From positions 992,001 to 1,056,000 of the forward strand of contig NZ_JACHJN010000001.1 in NCBI RefSeq assembly GCF_014203665.1: a stretch of 64,000 nt of DNA, written 5' to 3'. The stretch's first letter is position 1; each line of letters begins with the position of its first letter. The DNA is from Saccharothrix tamanrassetensis (lineage in GTDB: Bacteria > Actinomycetota > Actinomycetes > Mycobacteriales > Pseudonocardiaceae). The notes under the pieces were generated by a model. It was not told where the DNA came from and did not search any database. It saw only the letters and a list, made by a program, of their open reading frames with translations. The translations under genes and the position numbers were made by a program. Below, in pieces: positions 1 through 8,283 of this stretch.

Positions 1-1
1 C

Positions 2-70
2 GGTACCTACACGCGCCGCTTCTGCCGCTACGACCCGTTGCCGCAGGCCCTGGCCGCCCGTTCCACCTGA
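2..70 (+). CDS. C-terminal end of an unidentified protein (5' truncated)
   Basis: An open frame enters from the left edge and stops at TGA 68-70, giving 22 residues ending in LAARST. It shares no recognisable motif, so no function is proposed. A GC-rich hairpin follows at once (95-130), as expected at a gene end, and the next gene converges from the other side. The frame could be chance because so little is visible. Confidence 0.35.
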   Translation, partial: GTYTRRFCRYDPLPQALAARST

Positions 71-94
71 GGTCACCCCGACCCTCGCCACCGT

Positions 95-130
95 GCCGGG
101 CCCGCGACATCCGTCGAACGCGGTCCCGGC
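95..130. terminator. GC-rich hairpin between convergent genes
   Basis: Arms at 95-106 and 119-130 (GCCGGGCCCGCG and CGCGGTCCCGGC) pair over 12 bp with one mismatch and a 12-nt loop. It lies between two convergent reading frames, so it probably ends transcription from both sides. No T-run is present, as is usual in actinobacteria. Confidence 0.5.
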
Positions 131-145
131 ATCCGGGGCGGGGCC

Positions 146-1636
146 TCAGGTGTTCTGCGGGAAGCCCAGGTTGACGCCGCCGTGGGACGGGTCGAGCCAG
201 CGGCCGGTGACGACCTTCGTGCGGGTGAAGAAGTGCACGCCTTCCGGGCCGTAGGCGTGCGAGTCGCCGAACAGCGAGTCCTTCCAGCCGCCGAACGAGT
301 AGTAGGCCACGGGCACCGGGATCGGCACGTTGACGCCGACCATGCCGACCTCGATCTCGTTCTGGAACCGCCGGGCCGCGCCGCCGTCGTTGGTGAAGAT
401 GGCGGTGCCGTTGCCGTAGCGGTTGGCGTTGACCACCTCCACCGCGTCGTCGTAGGTCGCCACCCGCAGGACGGACAGGACGGGACCGAAGATCTCGTCC
501 CGGTAGATCGACATGTCGGTGCCGACGTGGTCGAAGAGCGTGGGCCCGAGCCAGAAACCGTCGGCCTCGCCGTCGATCGGGTGCCCTCGGCCGTCGACCA
601 CCAGCGCCGCGCCCTCGGTCACTCCGGCGTCCACGTAGGACACCACCTTGTCGCGGTGCGCGCCGGTCACCAGCGGGCCCATCTCGCAGCCGGGACGGCG
701 GCCGTCGCCCACGTGCAGGCGGGCGATGCGGTCCTTGACCTTGGCCACCAGTTCGTCGCCCACGGGGTCGACCGCGACCACGACCGAGATGGCCATGCAC
801 CGCTCCCCCGCCGAGCCGAAGCCCGCCGACACGGCCGCGTCGGCGGCCAGGTCGAGATCCGCGTCCGGCAGCACCACCATGTGGTTCTTGGCGCCGCCCA
901 ACGCCTGCACGCGCTTGCCGTGCCTGGTCCCGGTCTCGTAGACGTACCGGGCGATCGGGGTCGAGCCGACGAACGACACCGCCTTGACGTCCGGGTGCTC
1001 CAGGATGCGGTCGACGGCCTCCTTGTCGCCGTGCACGACGTTCAGCACGCCGTCCGGCAGTCCGGCTTCGGCGAACAGGTCGGCGATGAACACCGCGGCC
1101 GAGGGGTCCTTCTCCGACGGCTTGAGCACGACGGTGTTGCCGCACGCGATCGCGTTGGGCACGAACCACAGCGGCACCATGGCCGGGAAGTTGAACGGCG
1201 AGATCACCCCGACCACGCCGAGCGGCTGCTGGATCGAGTAGACGTCGACCCTCGTGGAGGCGTTCTCGCTGAACCCGCCCTTGAGCAGGTGCGGGATGCC
1301 GCACGCGAACTCCACCGCCTCCAACCCGCGCTGCACCTCGCCCGCCGCGTCGGACAGCACCTTGCCGTGCTCGGCGGTCACGATCGCGGCCAGTTCATCT
1401 TTGCGCGCGTTCAACAGCTCGCGGAACGCGAACATCACGTTGGCGCGTCGGGCCAGTGAGGTGTCGCGCCACGAGGCGAACGCGGAGCCGGCCGCCTCGA
1501 CGGCTCCGTCCACAGTGGACGAGGAGGCGAAGTCGACCTGGGCGGCGACCCGGCCGGTGGCCGGGTCGTAGACGTCGCCACTGCGCGAGGTGACGCCGTC
1601 CCAGGCCTTTCCGCCGATCCGGTGGGTGATCCTCAC
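146..1636 (-). CDS. mmsA: CoA-acylating (methyl)malonate-semialdehyde dehydrogenase
   Basis: This 496-residue protein is a full-length aldehyde dehydrogenase of the MmsA type, which converts malonate or methylmalonate semialdehyde plus CoA and NAD+ to acetyl- or propionyl-CoA. The catalytic cysteine is C280 in SAGERC. The usual general-base glutamate is replaced by asparagine in GGAKNH (about 247-252), a hallmark of the CoA-dependent family. The GTG start overlaps the stop of the upstream aminotransferase by 4 nt (GTGA), so the two are translationally coupled. With that enzyme and the pyrimidine genes at 8.3-13 kb, the likely substrate is malonate semialdehyde from beta-alanine. Valine or inositol breakdown are alternative roles. 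Confidence 0.93.
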   Translation of the reverse strand: MRITHRIGGKAWDGVTSRSGDVYDPATGRVAAQVDFASSSTVDGAVEAAGSAFASWRDTSLARRANVMFAFRELLNARKDELAAIVTAEHGKVLSDAAGEVQRGLEAVEFACGIPHLLKGGFSENASTRVDVYSIQQPLGVVGVISPFNFPAMVPLWFVPNAIACGNTVVLKPSEKDPSAAVFIADLFAEAGLPDGVLNVVHGDKEAVDRILEHPDVKAVSFVGSTPIARYVYETGTRHGKRVQALGGAKNHMVVLPDADLDLAADAAVSAGFGSAGERCMAISVVVAVDPVGDELVAKVKDRIARLHVGDGRRPGCEMGPLVTGAHRDKVVSYVDAGVTEGAALVVDGRGHPIDGEADGFWLGPTLFDHVGTDMSIYRDEIFGPVLSVLRVATYDDAVEVVNANRYGNGTAIFTNDGGAARRFQNEIEVGMVGVNVPIPVPVAYYSFGGWKDSLFGDSHAYGPEGVHFFTRTKVVTGRWLDPSHGGVNLGFPQNT

Positions 1637-2940
1637 AGCACGTCTCCCAGGATGCCCAGTGCTTCTTCGACTTCGTCCTCGGTCACGGTCATCGGCGGCG
1701 CGAGCCGGATCACGTTGCCGTACAGGCCGCCCTTGCCGACCAGCAGGCCGCGTTCCCGGGTGCCCTCCAGCACGGCGCCCGCCGCCTTCGGGTCGGGTTC
1801 GCCGGACGGGCCGACCAGCTCGATGCCGACCATCAACCCCTTGCCGCGCACGTCGCCGACCGCCGGCCGGTCCTCGGCGATGGTGCGCAGACCGCTCATC
1901 AGGCGCTCCCCCATCTTCGCCGCGTTCGCCTGCAGGTCGTTGTCCAGCAGGTAGTCCAGGGTCGCCAGCGCGCCCGCGGTGGACACCGGGTTGCCGCCGA
2001 ACGTGGAGATCGAGTTGGCGGTCAGGCAGTCCATCAGGTCGCCCCGCGCGACCACGCCGCCGATCGCCAGACCGTTGCCCAGCCCCTTGGCGAACGTCAT
2101 GGCGTCCGGTGTCACGCCGTGCGCCTGGATGCCCCAGAAGTGCTCGCCGGTACGGCCCCAGCCGGTCTGCACCTCGTCGGAGACCAGCAGGATCCCGTAC
2201 TCGTCCAGGACCTCCTTGAACGCCGCGAACAGCCCGTCCGGCGGAGTCGAGAAGCCTCCGACGCCCTGGATCGGCTCGACCAGCATGCAGGCCACGTCGC
2301 CCGCCGTGGTCGTCTCGATCACCTCGCGCAGGTCCTCGACGCACGCCTTGATGTAGTCGGCGTCGGAGAAGTCCTTGAACGGGCTGCGGAACCGGTAGCC
2401 GCCGTGCACCCAGCTGACCTTCACCGGGCTGAGCGAGGACGCCGACCAGCCCCGGTTGCCGGTGATCGCCATGCTCGCGAACGACCGGCCGTGGTAGGAG
2501 TTGCGCAGCGCGAGCACCTGGTCGCTGCGGCGGGCCTGGGTGGCCAGCATGAGCGCCGTCTCGTTGGCCTCGGTGCCGGAGTTGGTGAAGAACACCTTGG
2601 CGTCCGGGATCCCGGACAGCTCCGCGATCTTCTCGGCCAGCTCGACCTGCGAGCGGATCAGGTAGAGCGTCGAGCTGTGCAGCACGCCGGTGTCGAGCTG
2701 GGCCCGGATCGCGTCGCTGATCTCGGCCACGTCGTAGCCGATCGCGTTGGTCAGGATGCCGGCGAAGAAGTCCAGGTAGCTGCGCCCCTCCCGGTCGGTC
2801 ACCCGCCGCCCGCCGGCACTGGCCAGCTCGATGGGCTGTTCGTAGTAGAGGGCCAGCCAGTCGGGCATCACCGCGCGGTGCCGGGCCAGCAGCTCGCCGT
2901 GCCCGCCAGCCTCGTGCCCGCTCGTCCCGGGTACCACCAT
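1633..2940 (-). CDS. Class III PLP aminotransferase, probably beta-alanine (omega-amino acid) transaminase
   Basis: The 435-residue protein belongs to the class III (4-aminobutyrate/AGXT2-like) aminotransferases. The PLP lysine is K285 in FAKGLGNG, the cofactor-ring aspartate is in SDEVQTG (about 254-260), and the phosphate-binding segment is NSGTEANE (about 120-127). The ATG at 2940 follows a GAGGAGG ribosome site. It overlaps mmsA by 4 nt and diverges from a PucR regulator. Beta-alanine to malonate semialdehyde, which mmsA would then consume, is the most economical role. The family also uses GABA, taurine or glyoxylate partners, so the substrate is inferred from context. Confidence 0.85.
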   Translation of the reverse strand: MVVPGTSGHEAGGHGELLARHRAVMPDWLALYYEQPIELASAGGRRVTDREGRSYLDFFAGILTNAIGYDVAEISDAIRAQLDTGVLHSSTLYLIRSQVELAEKIAELSGIPDAKVFFTNSGTEANETALMLATQARRSDQVLALRNSYHGRSFASMAITGNRGWSASSLSPVKVSWVHGGYRFRSPFKDFSDADYIKACVEDLREVIETTTAGDVACMLVEPIQGVGGFSTPPDGLFAAFKEVLDEYGILLVSDEVQTGWGRTGEHFWGIQAHGVTPDAMTFAKGLGNGLAIGGVVARGDLMDCLTANSISTFGGNPVSTAGALATLDYLLDNDLQANAAKMGERLMSGLRTIAEDRPAVGDVRGKGLMVGIELVGPSGEPDPKAAGAVLEGTRERGLLVGKGGLYGNVIRLAPPMTVTEDEVEEALGILGDVL

Positions 2941-3004
2941 CGCGTCCTCCTCAAAGGGCGTCCCTGGTGATGGAGTCTGGTCGGGACGGCCGAGCACCGC
3001 CATG

Positions 3005-3045
3005 CACAACGTGTACCGCTTTTTGGCAAATCGCATTACGTTGTG
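3005..3045. promoter_or_regulatory. Inverted repeat CACAACGT-N25-ACGTTGTG, candidate PucR operator
   Basis: Perfect 8-bp arms at 3005-3012 and 3038-3045 sit in the roughly 100-bp divergent promoter between the aminotransferase/mmsA operon and the PucR gene. The right arm overlaps the possible GTG start of the regulator. This fits autoregulation plus control of the degradative operon. An ACAACGTG copy also occurs at 8225-8232 before the NCS1 permease, though one 8-mer may be chance. Confidence 0.45.
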
Positions 3046-4662
3046 TCCATGTACCCCACGGTTGCCGAAGCTCTCGCCCTGCCGGTGATCCGCCGAGGCG
3101 AACCACGCGTCATCGCGGGCGCGGCCGGCATGCAGCGCCGGGTGCGCTGGGTGCACGCGGCCGAGATCGCCGACATCGCCCACCTGCTGCGCGGCGGCGA
3201 ACTCGTGCTGACCACGGGCATCGCCCTGCCCGAGGACCCGGCGGGGCTGGCGGAGTACGTCGCCGGGCTGGCGTCGGTGGGTGCGTCCGGGCTGGTCGTG
3301 GAACTGGTGCGGCGGTGGAACGACGAGGTGCCGGGTGCCCTGGTGGCCGCCGCCGAACGGCACGGGCTGCCGTTGGTGACGCTGGCGCGCGAAACCCGAT
3401 TCGTGTCGGTGACCGAGGCAGTTGTGGCGTTGATCGTAGACGCTCAGCTGGCCGAGCTGAGGGCGGCCGAGCTGGTGCACGAGACGTTCACGTCGCTGAC
3501 CGTCGCCGGCGCGGAGCCCGCCGAGGTGCTGCGCGAGGTCGCCCGGATGTCCGGGCTGCCGGTCGTGCTGGAGACCCTGGGGCACGAGGTGCTCGCCTAC
3601 GACGCGGCCGGGCAGGACCCGACCGCCTTGCTGGCCGACTGGGGCACCCGCTCACAGGCGGTCACCGTGCCCGAGCGCACCGCCTACCACGAGCAGTCGG
3701 GCTGGCTGGTGACGATCGTCGGCGCGCGCGGGGCGGACTGGGGCCGGCTGGTGCTGGTCTCCCCCGAGCCCCCGCCGCACCGGCACGTGGTGGTGGCCGA
3801 ACGCGCGGCGTCGGCGCTGGCCGTGCACCGGCTGGTGGCGCGGGACCGGGAGTCCCTGGAACGCCAGACCCACCGCACGCTGCTCACCCAGCTGCTCGGC
3901 CGCCCTCCGCAGGACCTGCCCGCGCGGGCGGCGGCGCTCGGCGTGCCGCTGGACCGGCGCCAGCTCGTCGGCGTGGCGATCCGACCGGGTGCGGCCACCG
4001 CGCCCGCGCAGGCGCTGGCGACCCAGGAGGTGTTGCGCGACCTGGCCGAGGCGACCGCCCTGGCGACCCGCCGGGTGACCGTGCCCGCGCTGGTCGGGGT
4101 GGTGGACGACACCAGCGTGCGGGCCTTGCTGTCCCTGCCGCCCGCCGCCGGGCTCGACGGGGTGCTGCGCCGACTGGCCCGCGAGGTGCACCGGACGGCC
4201 GCCGCGACCCAGCACGCGCTGCCGGTGGTGATCGCGGTGGGGACGACCGTGTCGGCGCTGCCCGACGTGCGGCGCAGCCTCGGCGAGGCCGCGCACATCG
4301 CCGGGGCGGCGCTGCGCTCACCGGGCAACCGGCTATACCACCGGCTGGACGACGTGCGGCTGCGCGGGCTGCTGCACCTGTTGCGGGAGGACGAACGGGT
4401 GCGGGCGTTCGCGGACCGGGAGCTCGGACCGCTGGTCACGCGGGACGGCAACCAGGGCAGCCGGCTGGTGGAGCTGCTGCGGTGCTACTGCGAGCAGGGC
4501 GGCAACAAGTCCGCCGCGGCGGCTGCCGCCCACCTGTCGCGGACGGCGTACTACCAGCAGCTGAGCCGGATCGAGCAGGTGCTGGGCGTGTCGCTGGAGG
4601 ACCCGGAGTCGGTGCTGTCGCTGTACGTCGCGCTGCTGGTGCACGAGATGGGCGAGCACTGA
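3043..4662 (+). CDS. PucR-family transcriptional regulator (pyrimidine locus)
   Basis: The protein has about 539 residues. It carries an N-terminal PucR ligand domain (about 5-130), a diverged GGDEF-like middle, and a C-terminal PucR helix-turn-helix near 470-530 with the segment NKSAAAAAAHLSRTAYYQQL. The family controls purine, pyrimidine and amino-acid catabolism. The start is uncertain: GTG 3043 or ATG 3049 are both in frame and neither has a good ribosome site, so a leaderless transcript is possible. It is divergent from the aminotransferase-mmsA operon, which is its likely target. Confidence 0.88.
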   Translation: MSMYPTVAEALALPVIRRGEPRVIAGAAGMQRRVRWVHAAEIADIAHLLRGGELVLTTGIALPEDPAGLAEYVAGLASVGASGLVVELVRRWNDEVPGALVAAAERHGLPLVTLARETRFVSVTEAVVALIVDAQLAELRAAELVHETFTSLTVAGAEPAEVLREVARMSGLPVVLETLGHEVLAYDAAGQDPTALLADWGTRSQAVTVPERTAYHEQSGWLVTIVGARGADWGRLVLVSPEPPPHRHVVVAERAASALAVHRLVARDRESLERQTHRTLLTQLLGRPPQDLPARAAALGVPLDRRQLVGVAIRPGAATAPAQALATQEVLRDLAEATALATRRVTVPALVGVVDDTSVRALLSLPPAAGLDGVLRRLAREVHRTAAATQHALPVVIAVGTTVSALPDVRRSLGEAAHIAGAALRSPGNRLYHRLDDVRLRGLLHLLREDERVRAFADRELGPLVTRDGNQGSRLVELLRCYCEQGGNKSAAAAAAHLSRTAYYQQLSRIEQVLGVSLEDPESVLSLYVALLVHEMGEH

Positions 4663-4729
4663 ATGAGCACTGACGATGCCGCCCGGAGAGCGGGGATTGC
4701 CCTGGGGGACCGGGGCAATCCCCACGCGG

Positions 4730-5173
4730 TCAGCCCAGGGGCGGCAGGTCGATCGGCGGCTTGGGCGCGTCCGGGAGGCCCGGCAGGCCGGGCTGCTGGA
4801 GGTTCGGCGGCTGCACCTCGGACACACCCGGCAGCTGCGCCACGACGGGCAGCTTCGCGTCCTGGGGGAGGTCGCGGGCCTTCGGCACGGACGGCACCTC
4901 GGGCGAGGCGGGCAGGTCGGCGACGGCGGGCAGCTGGGCCTCGACGGCGACCTGGTCCCGCACCGGCAGGGGCAGCCGCACGGCCTGGTCGCCGAGCAGG
5001 TCCGTCGCCGACTTGGTGAGCTCCAGACTGGTCTTGGGCGCGTCGGAGAGGGAGCCTTCGACGACGTCCAGCGGCTGCTGCGCGGCGGAGGCGGAGCCGA
5101 CCAGCAGCGGGGTGGCGCCGGCGGCGAGCAGAGCGGCGGCACGCAGGATTCCGCGGGTGCGGTGTGCAGACAC
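4730..5173 (-). CDS. Small secreted proline-rich protein of unknown function
   Basis: The 147-residue product starts at GTG 5173 after an AGGTTAGGAAA ribosome site. It has a basic N-terminus, a hydrophobic stretch and a probable signal-peptidase site after VGSASA (about residue 30). The mature chain is rich in Pro, Leu, Asp and Val, with repeated short strings such as LPAVADLPA, LPVVAQLPG and LPGLPDAP. It lacks cysteines and any recognised domain. An exported or wall-associated role is plausible, but nothing more can be said. It ends convergently with the PucR gene. Confidence 0.65.
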   Translation of the reverse strand: MSAHRTRGILRAAALLAAGATPLLVGSASAAQQPLDVVEGSLSDAPKTSLELTKSATDLLGDQAVRLPLPVRDQVAVEAQLPAVADLPASPEVPSVPKARDLPQDAKLPVVAQLPGVSEVQPPNLQQPGLPGLPDAPKPPIDLPPLG

Positions 5174-5502
5174 GATTTTCCTAACCTGGTTCGGGGACCG
5201 ATCAGTGGACCCTTTCGTCATCGGCACCGGTTCGGCCCTGCCACACTCGCTCGATAGGGTGACTGACGCTGCGTACCGCCCGTCACCCGGTAGAGGTGGC
5301 ACCACGGGTGGAGGTCGACCACCTGACGGGATCATCCCGTGACAGGCTCCGCGCCGCGGACCGCGGTGTACCGGAACCGCGAAGACCCGTCGGGCTGTCC
5401 ACAGCAGACAGTCGGACGGGCGGAGCGGGGCCCGAAGTGCCCGCGCGGGCCCGTGCCGGGGAGACTCGGCACGGACCCGCGCGGGTTTTCATCCCCCAGC
5501 GA
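5174..5502. other. 329-bp gap with a palindrome and the terminator described separately
   Basis: No gene is supported here. The part nearest 5173 must hold the promoter of the small secreted protein. A palindrome ACGGGATCATCCCGT lies at 5326-5340 and may bind a regulator or form a short hairpin. The rest is occupied by the strong hairpin at 5440-5485. Confidence 0.5.
5440..5485 (-). terminator. Strong hairpin ending the S1 protease gene
   Basis: Nineteen-base arms at 5440-5458 and 5467-5485 pair with a single mismatch around an 8-nt loop. It lies 18 bp past the protease stop codon. A TTTT run follows on the plus side, so it can also work in that direction. Confidence 0.8.
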
Positions 5503-6942
5503 CTAGGGGTTCGTCACCCCTAGTGTGTAGCTGCCGGAGCCGCTGTACGCGTGCACCCGGAACCGGTAGTAGCCGGCCGTGCCGTTGTAGTTCACGGTCT
5601 CGCTCGCGGCCGGGCTGTCGCCCTTGGCCACGACCGCCCAAGCGCTGCCGTTCCACTTCTCCAGGTAGAGGTCGAAGTCGGCACCGGTCGGACCGGCGAG
5701 GCAACCGACGTGCGCGCCGGACACCGTGGACTGGTAGTAGCTGTTGTTCGGCTGGTAAGCCTGCCCACCCGCGGCGAGCGAGCCGTTGTAGCGGACCTCG
5801 GAGGTGGCGCAACCGGTCGGCGGGTTGGGGTTGCCGCCACCGCTGGTGATCAGGCTCAGCCCGTAGGCCTGGAGGATCTCGTTGACCGGTTGGAAGTAGG
5901 TGGTGCCACCGGTCCGGCAGTTGCCCGAACCGCCGGAGGTCACGCCCTGCGCCTGGTTGCCCGCCACCAGCGAGCCGCCCGAGTCACCGGGCTCCGCGCA
6001 CACCGTGGTCTGGATCAGACCGGTGACCGTGCCCTGCGGGTAGGACACCGAGGAGTTGCGGGCCTGGATGGTGCCGCAATGCCAGCCCGTGGTGGAGCCG
6101 GAACGGCAGACCGTCGCCCCGACCGCCGCGTCCTGCGAGCCGGCCACCGAGACCGTGCCGCCGGAGTAGTTGTTCACCAGGCCGCGCGGCGTGTTGCCGG
6201 CCGCGACCTGCACCCAGGCGTAGTCGTTGCCGGGGAAGCTGGAGCCGCGGAACGAGCCGCTCGGGTTGGAGGTGGACGCGCCGGTCGTCCCGCAGTGGCC
6301 GGCGGTGACGAAGCCGCCGTTGACCGAGAAGCCGACCGAGCACCGGGTGCCGCTGCCGATGTTGTAGGCGTTGCCGCCGATGACGTCGATCAGCGGGCGC
6401 GGGGCCTCGTTCGTCGGCACGTACCGGACGGCCGAGGCGTTGACGCCGCTGGCGGCCACGAAGGCGCGGGCGGCGGAGAGCTTGTCGGAGTGCGACTTGA
6501 CCACGACGGTGTTCGTCGGCAGGTCGACGTACCAGCCCGGCACGGACCGGGGCGCCCGGGAGGCGTTGCGGTCCAGAGTGGACTTGACCGCGTCCAGGTC
6601 CCGCTCGCTGCGCTGCACCAGCTTGCCCCGGCCGCGGCCGACCTGGTCCAGGTCGGCCCGCGAGGTGACGCCGACGGTCAGCGTGCCGGACGAGTCGATC
6701 CACGCGCCACCGAACCGCGCGTCCAAGTGCTTGCGCAGGTCGCGAGCCGTGTCGCTGGAGGCCTTGTCGGCCGACAGCCGCTCGCGCGCCTGGTTCGCGT
6801 CCAAGCCGAGGTCGCGTTGGATGGCGGAGAGGATCTCGGTGCTCTGGTCCGCCGGCGCCGGGGCCGCTTGCGCGGTTCCCGACAGGGCGCCGGCGGCCAC
6901 CAGCGCTGCGGCCAGCGCCAGTGGTCTCAACGGTGTTGACAT
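5503..6942 (-). CDS. Secreted S1 (streptogrisin/alpha-lytic type) serine protease with C-terminal PPC-like domain
   Basis: This 479-residue preproprotein starts at ATG 6942 after a GAGGAG site. It has a signal peptide (cleavage near GTAQA, about 26), a pro-region of about 150 residues, and a chymotrypsin-fold protease domain from about 182. The triad is His216 (TAGHC), Asp240 (GNDYAW) and Ser321 (GDSGGS). A Gly/Asn/Pro linker near 385-395 leads to a beta domain of about 90 residues, with DFDLYLEKWNGSAW, like bacterial pre-peptidase C-terminal domains. It should be an extracellular protease that matures by self-cleavage, and the tail may bind substrate or aid export. A LysR regulator lies just upstream on the same strand. 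Confidence 0.93.
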   Translation of the reverse strand: MSTPLRPLALAAALVAAGALSGTAQAAPAPADQSTEILSAIQRDLGLDANQARERLSADKASSDTARDLRKHLDARFGGAWIDSSGTLTVGVTSRADLDQVGRGRGKLVQRSERDLDAVKSTLDRNASRAPRSVPGWYVDLPTNTVVVKSHSDKLSAARAFVAASGVNASAVRYVPTNEAPRPLIDVIGGNAYNIGSGTRCSVGFSVNGGFVTAGHCGTTGASTSNPSGSFRGSSFPGNDYAWVQVAAGNTPRGLVNNYSGGTVSVAGSQDAAVGATVCRSGSTTGWHCGTIQARNSSVSYPQGTVTGLIQTTVCAEPGDSGGSLVAGNQAQGVTSGGSGNCRTGGTTYFQPVNEILQAYGLSLITSGGGNPNPPTGCATSEVRYNGSLAAGGQAYQPNNSYYQSTVSGAHVGCLAGPTGADFDLYLEKWNGSAWAVVAKGDSPAASETVNYNGTAGYYRFRVHAYSGSGSYTLGVTNP

Positions 6943-7063
6943 GGGGTTTCTCCTCGAGGGAGGCAGGGATTCCCCGTGAAAAGTAAGTCGACCCGGCCGA
7001 TCGCGGTAATACCGCTTGGGTCATAAGTCCGTGTGATGGAGGGGCGAACGGACCATCACGGGT

Positions 7064-8041
7064 TCACGGCACCGCGACGTGGTGCCGGACCGCCCCGTAC
7101 TCGGGATGCGACGGCAGCCACGCCGTGTAACGGGGGTTGCGCTCCGCGGTTTCACGATAGGCCTCGCCCGCGTACCGCAGGACCTGGGGTCCGAACGCCG
7201 CGGCGGGGCTCTCCGGATCCCAGCCGATGAGGTGCCGCCACCGCAGCGGCGATCCGGCGATCGGCATCGCCACCAGACCCGGCGCGCGGCGGAACGTCGG
7301 CTGGCACAGCGCGACCGTGTCACCGGCCTGGGCCAGGTCGATGCAGCTGTTGATGTCCACCTCGTACATGGTGCGCGGGGTGAAGCCGGCGCGGCTGCAC
7401 GCGGCGACGAAGCAGTCGCCGAAGCACCCGTCGCCGGGCACGACCGCCCACTGCATCTCCTTCAGCTCCGCCAGTTCCACCTCTTCGCGCAGGGTGAACG
7501 GGTGGTCTTCGGGCACCAGCACGAACACCGGGTCGAGCGCGATCACCTGCCAGGTCAACCCGTACTCCGTCGGCGGCGGCGCGTCGCCGCAGACACCCAC
7601 CAGCACGTAGTCCAGCCGCCCCTGGGCGACCGACTTCGCCAGTTCGTCGTTCGACCACGACGCGTGCGTGCTGACGTGCGCCCCCGGGTGCGACTCGGTG
7701 AGCCGGTGCACCAGGCCGCCGAGCATGGGTCCGTTCACCGCGCCCACCCGGAACCGGTCGGTGGGCACGTCGTCGTCGACCAGCCGCAGCGCGTCCTCCT
7801 GCAGGCGGGAGAACGCGGGCAGCAGGACGCGGGCGCGTTCCAGCACCAGCTCGCCGAGCACGGTGGGCCGCGCGCCCTTGTGGTCGCGCTCGAACAGCTT
7901 GCCGCCGAGCAGGCCCTCGATCCGGTGCAGTTGAGCGGTCAGCGCGGGTTGCGCGAGGCCCAGCAAGGAGGACGCTTTCGACAGGCTGCCCGCGTCGGCG
8001 ATCGCGCAGACCACCCGCAGGTGCCGCAGTTCGAGCTTCAT
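7064..8041 (-). CDS. LysR-family transcriptional regulator
   Basis: The protein has 325 residues. An N-terminal winged helix-turn-helix (about 1-62, with SLSKASSLLGLAQPALTAQL) is followed by a two-lobed co-inducer domain (about 90-290). It is divergent from the NCS1 permease operon and lies upstream of the S1 protease on the same strand with a 121-bp gap, so either could be its target. A GTCAA-N11-TTGAC palindrome in the divergent region fits the LysR T-N11-A rule and favours the permease operon. The ligand is unknown. Confidence 0.9.
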   Translation of the reverse strand: MKLELRHLRVVCAIADAGSLSKASSLLGLAQPALTAQLHRIEGLLGGKLFERDHKGARPTVLGELVLERARVLLPAFSRLQEDALRLVDDDVPTDRFRVGAVNGPMLGGLVHRLTESHPGAHVSTHASWSNDELAKSVAQGRLDYVLVGVCGDAPPPTEYGLTWQVIALDPVFVLVPEDHPFTLREEVELAELKEMQWAVVPGDGCFGDCFVAACSRAGFTPRTMYEVDINSCIDLAQAGDTVALCQPTFRRAPGLVAMPIAGSPLRWRHLIGWDPESPAAAFGPQVLRYAGEAYRETAERNPRYTAWLPSHPEYGAVRHHVAVP

Positions 8042-8161
8042 CCAACCGACGGTAGGACACTGTGAACGGTCAGTCGAGGGGTCTAACGCCGAGTAGAGGG
8101 CAAATCCTTATGGCCCGGCCGGCGGCACCGCCCGGCAACGGGCAGAGTGTCTTCCGATCAC

Positions 8162-8182
8162 GTCAAGCGTGGACACTTTGAC
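8162..8182. promoter_or_regulatory. LysR-type box GTCAA-N11-TTGAC
   Basis: Perfect 5-bp arms (8162-8166 and 8178-8182) flank exactly 11 bp, the spacing of T-N11-A LysR sites. It is in the 242-bp divergent region between the LysR gene and the NCS1 permease, 102 bp before the permease start. The right arm reads TTGACA and could also be a -35 element, but no convincing -10 follows. Confidence 0.45.
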
Positions 8183-8283
8183 ACTGCCCGGCGCAGGCGG
8201 GCCGACCCGAGGATGCCCGGATGGACAACGTGCCGAACCGCCTGCGTGGAAGGTGTTCAACGAGCTTAACAGGGGAGTGATCG

